This document shows, piece after piece, positions 43,667-49,020 of a DNA stretch of 49,020 nt. The stretch's first letter is position 1, and each line of letters opens with the position of its first letter. Source of the stretch: Ligilactobacillus murinus DSM 20452 = NBRC 14221 (GTDB taxonomy: Bacteria; Bacillota; Bacilli; Lactobacillales; Lactobacillaceae); NCBI RefSeq assembly GCF_001591685.1, contig NZ_BCVJ01000008.1:1-49020 (forward strand). The letters are read 5' to 3'. The translations under genes and the position numbers were made by a program. The notes under the pieces were generated by a model. It was not told the origin of the DNA. It saw only the letters and a program-made list of their open reading frames with translations, and did not search any database.

Positions 43667-44734
43667 TTAAGGTAATACCTTTGCAATCAGTTTGATTTTT
43701 TTCAAACACAATACTAGTACTACTAATAAAGCATAACTTACTACCGGTAGTATAAAAATATGCACCCAACTATTCATAACAACTAAGTAGTTTTGCCAAT
43801 TATTGATCGTTTCATGAAAAACTACCTTGTCAAATATCGCAAAGAAGATCGGATGCAAGATATAAATACCTAAACTAGCACCTGACATAAGTGCAAAAAA
43901 CTTCAGCACTCCTTCTTGTTTGATCTTAGTAGTTACTCGTTTCACCACTAAATACAGTGCTACCGAATATAGGAATGAACTATAGCCACTCAAGAAAATA
44001 TATTTTCCATCAGTTAGCACATTAATGATCGAAGCCACTAATGTTATACAGCCAGCAATGATCAGGAAGTTTTGGATCTTGATTGAAAAATAGTTTTCTT
44101 TGATCAAATACCCCATAATAAAAAATCCAACAAATGATGAAGATAATAACGGTTGAGAAACAAATTCTGTCACAATATTTTTCCCAATAAGATGCCCTAG
44201 ATAGGCTAAAATATCATTTACTACAAAATATATAACAACAACATAGCATAGAGTATCTTTATGTTTATCAGCTAACACTGACAGGATCGGAGCTACTAAA
44301 TATAGTGCAATGATCGCATAAAAAAACCAAAACAAGTTATTGATATTATTATTTAAAAATGCAGCAATAAATCCATGTAGACTAGCTCCTTCTGGATGAG
44401 GTATTGGTCCAGGAAAAGCCCTATACTTCGTATCAAACAAGTAATATATCACCGACCAAAAAATAAATGGTACCAAAACTCTTTGACCTCGACGTTCAAA
44501 AAACTGTTTTGTTGTTTGACGTTTTCGATAATTCAATAGTGTAGCACCTGAATTCATAAAGAAAATAAAAACCGCTGGAATACACAAAACCTGGAGTAAT
44601 TTGGCCAGCTGCATGTGAGAATAGCCATCATTACCAAAATTGGCTAATTGTGACGAATGTAACATTAGGACAAAAAATATCGCAATACAGTTTAATACAT
44701 CAATATAATGTAATCTCGTTACAGGTTTAGTCAT
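43667..44734 (-). CDS. Acyltransferase family 3 membrane protein
   Basis: A 355-residue OafA/WecH-like protein with about ten membrane segments. LHYIDVLNCIAIFFVLMLHSS contains the conserved His of the family, and RRGQRVLVPFIFWSVIYYLF is the second conserved block. It would O-acetylate (or otherwise acylate) a surface glycan. It sits between gtrA- and gtrB-like genes, so the target may be the glycan those genes decorate. The ATG is 2 bases after the GtrB-like stop. Confidence 0.88.
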   Translation of the reverse strand: MTKPVTRLHYIDVLNCIAIFFVLMLHSSQLANFGNDGYSHMQLAKLLQVLCIPAVFIFFMNSGATLLNYRKRQTTKQFFERRGQRVLVPFIFWSVIYYLFDTKYRAFPGPIPHPEGASLHGFIAAFLNNNINNLFWFFYAIIALYLVAPILSVLADKHKDTLCYVVVIYFVVNDILAYLGHLIGKNIVTEFVSQPLLSSSFVGFFIMGYLIKENYFSIKIQNFLIIAGCITLVASIINVLTDGKYIFLSGYSSFLYSVALYLVVKRVTTKIKQEGVLKFFALMSGASLGIYILHPIFFAIFDKVVFHETINNWQNYLVVMNSWVHIFILPVVSYALLVVLVLCLKKIKLIAKVLP

Positions 44735-44738
44735 CTTA

Positions 44739-45671
44739 TTATTTTTTCTCCTTAATTATATAGATTGGTCTCCCCTTGACCTCGGTAAATATTTTTCCAA
44801 TATATTTACCTACTATCCCTAAGCAAAATAACTGGATCCCCCCTATAAAAAGCATGATACAGATCGTTGAGGCCCATCCACTTGTTGGGTCGCTATGGAT
44901 CAAATAGCGAGCAATGATAAACATGATCCCTACGCCCGAGACCACTGATGAAATAAAGCCTACAAAGGCAGCAATATCCAATGGAAACTGAGAAAAATTA
45001 ATGATCCCATCGATCGAATATCTAAATAAGCTCCAGAAATTCCAGCTTGTTTTACCTGCTACTCGTTCTTGATTTTCATAATTTAAATATTTAGTTTTAA
45101 AGCCGACCCAACTAAAGATCCCCTTAGAAAAACGATTATATTCGCTCATTGATATGATCGAATCAACCATCTGGCGCGTCATTAAGCGAAAATCTCGCGC
45201 TCCATCAACAATCTCAGTATCCGAGATCTTATTGATCAGCTTATAAAACATCCGCGCAAAAAATGATCGAATTGGTGGCTCCCCCGAACGATCTATACGT
45301 CTTGTTCCCACACAATCATAGTCACTCGTAGCTAAAATCTCTAGCATTTGTGGTAACATCTCAGGTGGATCTTGCAGATCAACATCCATCACCGTCACAT
45401 AATCTCCCGTTGCTTCTCGAAGGCCACAATACAAAGCAGCTTCCTTACCAAAATTACGTGAAAAAGAGACATAGTGTACATGTTCTGGATCTTTAGTTTG
45501 TAATTTTTGCATCTCGCCTAACGTATTATCAGTGGATCCATCATTTATAAACCAATACTCTAATTCAACATTTGCTAGTTTATCTTTCACTTTCTCGACC
45601 GCTTCATAGAATAGTGGCACCGATTCTTCCTCAAAGTAACAGGGAACTATAATTGATAATCTTTTTGCCAT
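44739..45671 (-). CDS. GtrB/DPM1-type polyprenyl-phosphate glycosyltransferase
   Basis: About 310 residues: a GT2 domain (LSIIVPCYFEEESVPLFYEAV, INDGSTDNT, VMDVDLQDPPE with its DxD) and two C-terminal membrane segments followed by GRPIYIIKEKK, the GtrB layout. It loads glucose or a related sugar onto undecaprenyl phosphate. The ATG at 45671 lies 7 bases after GAGAGGAG, inside the end of the upstream GT-C gene; they overlap by 25 bases and are coupled. Confidence 0.92.
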   Translation of the reverse strand: MAKRLSIIVPCYFEEESVPLFYEAVEKVKDKLANVELEYWFINDGSTDNTLGEMQKLQTKDPEHVHYVSFSRNFGKEAALYCGLREATGDYVTVMDVDLQDPPEMLPQMLEILATSDYDCVGTRRIDRSGEPPIRSFFARMFYKLINKISDTEIVDGARDFRLMTRQMVDSIISMSEYNRFSKGIFSWVGFKTKYLNYENQERVAGKTSWNFWSLFRYSIDGIINFSQFPLDIAAFVGFISSVVSGVGIMFIIARYLIHSDPTSGWASTICIMLFIGGIQLFCLGIVGKYIGKIFTEVKGRPIYIIKEKK

Positions 45672-47311
45672 ATCCAATCTCCTCTCAAATTAGTTACGAA
45701 TAGCATAATATATCCAACAATAAGTGCAACCATTGTCAACCCGAATGTAATGTAATTAAATTTAGGAACTTCGCTAGAAATTTCTACACTATTTGTTTTC
45801 TTCTTAGCCATTATCGTTAATAACTGCCCATCATTAAAATTTTTCACAACCTGACCATTTACCTTAACATTATACTTCACTCCATTATACAGTAAGAACG
45901 GTAACTTTAATCGTCCTACTTGCTCAGCATTAACTTTAAATGCTAGTGATCCATACGTTGCTTTTATTTCATATCTTTTAGGGATATCATCACTATTTAT
46001 ATCAAACAACCACCTTTTTTCTTTTCCTGGAGCAGAAATCATATAATCATACCATCCATATTTACCGTGCTCTAATTCCGATAAATAATTTTTATTATTT
46101 AGATAGTATCTAACAGCATCATCTCCTATTGCATCATGAAAGTTTTTCACCCCTGAAGCACTCATAGCTATCAGCAATACCGAAGCTATCATTAAACAGA
46201 GTTTAGGCGCAAGGGCCATCCCATATTTTTCTAAATATTGACACATTCCAATCACAATAAAAATTATGATAAATGACAATAATCTTCCTAAAAATTGGAT
46301 ATTTCCTAAAAATGTCGTAGCTAATATTTCTGGATAAGGTATCCAAGATAATGTTAAAAAGTAAAGTACAAGCGCTCCAATTATCCAGTACTTCCATTCT
46401 CCTACCTTATCAGCTTTGAATAATTGTATGATCAAAGCAATAAAGATCACAAATGCTATCAACCCCATATTCCATGAATTGGATGTCTTATCACTCATAT
46501 TGTTTGTTAACATCGAATCCCACATTTGATCCGGTATTATCGGTAACAAGGCTTTCCAAGGGGTCATCAGATTGTTTTTTGTCATCAGCAATAACATATT
46601 TCCCAGAGTATAGCACGAGATCAATATAGCTACTATTCCAGCATAGACCATCCTTATAATCTCTTTGATAGTGGTTTTACAAAAACATATCCTCACACCC
46701 TCAATTATTACTAATATAATGACCGAAAATAGAGCCGAAATAACATGGGAATTCATAACCATTCCCATCCCTATGCCTAACGCCCAAATCCCCTTAGATT
46801 TTTGATCCAAAATCTGCATATATCCCAAAAATATTAGTGGCAAAAATGTATATGCTAGCATTTCCCCAAATGCATTTCTACCGTACATCACTGTCATATG
46901 GTAAGCATTAAATTCATATACGGTAACGCCTAGCAAACGCCAATATACATTAGTAGTCAAGTGTCTAGTCAGTAGATAAGTATTTACCATTGTTATCAAA
47001 TTTAGCAATACAAAGCCTGCAAATAATGCATATATAGGTTCACTAATAAATAGTCTGGGAATTATAAAAATCAACCCTGATAACCATGGATACATACCAT
47101 TAAAAGCTTCACCGACATTTTGATAGCCCATAAAATTCACTAATTGCGGAAGTGTAAAATGTTTCAATGCCTCCGTGACTGCTTCAAATTTGATAAGATG
47201 TATTTGGCCATCAAACGTAGCCTTAAAATAATGAGTACAGAATGCTGGATATGAGGCAAAAACTGCCCCCAAAACAAATATACTCATTAAAATTATCTTT
47301 CTTCTCTTCAT
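45647..47311 (-). CDS. GT-C-type membrane glycosyltransferase candidate, copy A
   Basis: A 554-residue protein with about 11 membrane segments and a C-terminal extracellular domain (about 400-530, ending FNYITFGLTMVALIVGYIMLF). The first loop has the ATFDGQIHLIKFEAV block with the Asp typical of GT-C or YfhO-like enzymes, then GYQNVGEAFNGMYPWLSG. Next to gtrA- and gtrB-like genes it is the likely third component, which moves the sugar from the lipid to a glycan or protein outside. It is a paralogue of the partial gene at 47649. Confidence 0.78.
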   Translation of the reverse strand: MKRRKIILMSIFVLGAVFASYPAFCTHYFKATFDGQIHLIKFEAVTEALKHFTLPQLVNFMGYQNVGEAFNGMYPWLSGLIFIIPRLFISEPIYALFAGFVLLNLITMVNTYLLTRHLTTNVYWRLLGVTVYEFNAYHMTVMYGRNAFGEMLAYTFLPLIFLGYMQILDQKSKGIWALGIGMGMVMNSHVISALFSVIILVIIEGVRICFCKTTIKEIIRMVYAGIVAILISCYTLGNMLLLMTKNNLMTPWKALLPIIPDQMWDSMLTNNMSDKTSNSWNMGLIAFVIFIALIIQLFKADKVGEWKYWIIGALVLYFLTLSWIPYPEILATTFLGNIQFLGRLLSFIIIFIVIGMCQYLEKYGMALAPKLCLMIASVLLIAMSASGVKNFHDAIGDDAVRYYLNNKNYLSELEHGKYGWYDYMISAPGKEKRWLFDINSDDIPKRYEIKATYGSLAFKVNAEQVGRLKLPFLLYNGVKYNVKVNGQVVKNFNDGQLLTIMAKKKTNSVEISSEVPKFNYITFGLTMVALIVGYIMLFVTNLRGDWIWQKDYQL

Positions 47312-47386
47312 AGTTAACGAACCACCCTTATTTTAATATTTTTATCGTCTAAATATTATATCTGATTTAACTACTTCATATACTAT

Positions 47387-47600
47387 TCATCGATCTAAAT
47401 ATATCCTAAATGGATACTTACGTCCAAGATAACACGATCTTACAAATGGTACCCTCGGAATAACGATGATCCCTATAACTGTCATTAAGAATCGATATAA
47501 CATTTCTATACTAACTGCAAAAAACTGACTTTCAGTCATTTGTACTAAACTTCCGTAGATTTTTCCGGAAATAGCTAGTGAATTTAAATCTACTTTCCAT
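47387..47600 (-). other. Two tiny coupled ORFs or a broken gene between the GT-C copies
   Basis: The 337 bases from 47312 to 47648 hold no full gene. GAAGGAG, a good ribosome site, precedes an ATG at 47600 that opens a 22-residue peptide ending KFSTND (stop 47532-47534). Overlapping it, an ATG at 47539 starts a 50-residue peptide with FFAVSIEMLYRFLMTVIGIIVIP and a basic end, stop at 47387. Together they look like the N-terminus of a frameshifted membrane enzyme or a pair of microproteins. No family was recognised. Confidence 0.3.
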
Positions 47601-47648
47601 AAATTCCATCTCCTTCTATAATATTCTAATCCCCGCAACTATGTCAGC

Positions 47649-49020
47649 TTACCTTGACACAATTCTTCCCACTTTTTTAGAACTAGTTAATATTAGCATT
47701 AATATACTAAAAATAATTGCTACCACACTTAAAGCAAAAGTAAAGTAACTAAATTTGGGTACCTCACTTGAAATCTCAATACTGTTAATTCCCTTATCAA
47801 CATTAATAGTTAGTACTTGCCCACTATTAAAGCTGTATTCCCTTTCTCCATTTACACTAATATTGTACTTTATCCCATTATAAAGCAAAAATGGGACCTG
47901 TACTCTTTCTGCCTTTTGTGCATTAATTTTGAAAGTTAAACTTGAATAATTTGATTTTATATCTAGTCTATTAGCCAAACCATTATTAGGATCTTCCACA
48001 TTGATCAACCATTTGTTGCGGTCCTTTGGGGTGGCTATCATATAGTCATACCATCCCTCCTTTCCTTTACTTATATCTGATAAGTAGTTCTTATTATTGA
48101 GATAATACCTAACATTGTAATCTCCTTTAGTATCATGAAATGTTACTACAGCTGCAGAACTCATTATAACTAGTGATATCCCAACTATCCCTACACAAAA
48201 TTTTGGTGATATCTCTACTCCGTACATTTCCAGATATAAACACATTCCAATAACAATAAATATCATCACAAATGATAGTAAACGTCCTAAAAACTGTATG
48301 TTACCTAAAAATGTTTCTCCTAATTGTTTAGGATAAGGTATCCATGATAAGGTTAAAAAATATACTGTCATAGCTCCAATTATCCAGTATTTCCATGAAC
48401 CTGCTTTTTCCCTTTTGAATATTTGTACTATCATGGCTACAAACAGGATAAAAGAAACTAAACCTATATTCCAAGTAATAACATCACTGATACTATTATT
48501 TAACATTGCTCCCCACATTTCAGAAACTGAAATTTGTTCTAATCTTTTCCAAGGAGTTATTAACTGATTTTTATGCATAATTAATATTAAATTTGCAATA
48601 GAGTAACATGAAACCACTATTGCTACTATCCCTGCATAAACACAATTTACCAATTCTGCAAGTGATAATTTTTTCAAAAAAAGCCTACTGAGTTCTATTA
48701 TACCCAAAATCAAAAACGTAAATAACGCTGATATCACATGGGAATTTAAAATCATCCCCATACCTATTCCTAACGCCCATATACCATCACGTTTTCCTTC
48801 CATAATCTGAATATAGCCCAAAAATACTAGAGGTAAAAATGAATATGCTAACATTTCTCCCACAGCATTCCTACCATACATAACTATCATATGATAAGAA
48901 TTAAATTCATATACCATGACTCCTAACAAGCGCCAATATATCTTAGTAGTTAAATACCTTGCTAGTAAATAAGTATTTAACATTGTAACAAGATTAAGTA
49001 ATACAAAACCTACAAAAAGA
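47649..49020 (-). CDS. GT-C-type membrane glycosyltransferase candidate, copy B (partial, runs off the window)
   Basis: Open to the window edge: codons upstream of the ATG at 48983 read VLLNLVT, matching the paralogue's VLLNLIT, so the real start is outside. Same plan as copy A: NTYLLARYLTTKIYWRLLGV, YEFNSYHMIVMYGRNAVGEMLAY, GIGMGMILNSHVISALF, ETFLGNIQFLGRLLSF, VRYYLNNKNYLSD, GWYDYMIATP, PFLLYNGIKYN. About 110 N-terminal residues, including the likely catalytic loop, are missing from view. Tandem copies suggest two linkage specificities. Confidence 0.75.
   Translation of the reverse strand, partial: LFVGFVLLNLVTMLNTYLLARYLTTKIYWRLLGVMVYEFNSYHMIVMYGRNAVGEMLAYSFLPLVFLGYIQIMEGKRDGIWALGIGMGMILNSHVISALFTFLILGIIELSRLFLKKLSLAELVNCVYAGIVAIVVSCYSIANLILIMHKNQLITPWKRLEQISVSEMWGAMLNNSISDVITWNIGLVSFILFVAMIVQIFKREKAGSWKYWIIGAMTVYFLTLSWIPYPKQLGETFLGNIQFLGRLLSFVMIFIVIGMCLYLEMYGVEISPKFCVGIVGISLVIMSSAAVVTFHDTKGDYNVRYYLNNKNYLSDISKGKEGWYDYMIATPKDRNKWLINVEDPNNGLANRLDIKSNYSSLTFKINAQKAERVQVPFLLYNGIKYNISVNGEREYSFNSGQVLTINVDKGINSIEISSEVPKFSYFTFALSVVAIIFSILMLILTSSKKVGRIVSR

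Noticed and set aside
12187..49020. CRISPR arrays, tRNAs or insertion sequences at the cluster borders
   Set aside because: No regularly spaced repeats, no transposase motifs and no terminal inverted repeats with target duplications were found by eye.

Overview
The window looks like a low-GC Gram-positive chromosome from the Lactobacillaceae, possibly a Ligilactobacillus. This is inferred from gene families: a QueT preQ1 transporter, YitT, a T-box leader, EpsG/CpsB/CpsD capsule genes, a ComX/ComK pair, a GH25 lysozyme with aromatic wall-binding repeats, and AGGAGG-type ribosome sites with many TTG/GTG starts. No phage, insertion sequence, tRNA, rRNA or CRISPR array was recognised.

Layout. 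1-1860 (-) is a secreted GH25 lysozyme cut by the window edge. 1963-3543 (+) is a preQ1-I riboswitch with queT, a small DUF2829 (Tad2-like) gene and an SDR oxidoreductase. 3673-9308 (-) holds core-like genes: DegV, thioredoxin, GNAT, TerC, a T-box-controlled NhaC-type transporter preceded by a 21-codon ORF, YitT and an XRE regulator. 9497-11783 (+) is a polar amino acid ABC importer whose binding protein has no lipobox.

Polysaccharide cluster 1 (12187-26390, -) is very AT-rich. Read in its transcription direction it has a GT8 enzyme, rmlB, the Wzd/Wze/Wzh tyrosine phosphoregulatory trio, two GTs, an EpsG-type polymerase, a GT4, UDP-glucose dehydrogenase, a galactofuranosyltransferase-like GT2, a GT14, a membrane protein with a Nudix partner, and a frameshifted priming glycosyltransferase. 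26589-31177 is a non-polysaccharide island: a ComX-like sigma factor, a divergent ComK-like regulator, a second DegV, and a P1B-4 metal efflux ATPase behind two Fur/PerR-like boxes.

Polysaccharide cluster 2 (31266-35686, +) carries GT32, DUF4422, an intact priming glycosyltransferase, GT2 and GT4. Cluster 3 (35732-49020, -) carries UDP-galactopyranose mutase, a flippase, two Gtf3-like transferases, two related polymerase-like proteins, and a GtrA/GtrB/GT-C glycosylation cassette with an acyltransferase, followed by a second partial GT-C paralogue. The clusters look interdependent: cluster 1 has lost its own priming enzyme and has no visible flippase, while cluster 3 supplies the mutase and flippase and cluster 2 the priming enzyme.

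The points most worth a second look are the Nudix/membrane-protein pair inside an EPS operon, the small ORF between the T-box and the transporter, the chromosomal Tad2-like gene under a preQ1 switch, the ComX/ComK intergenic inverted repeats, and the paired paralogues of cluster 3.
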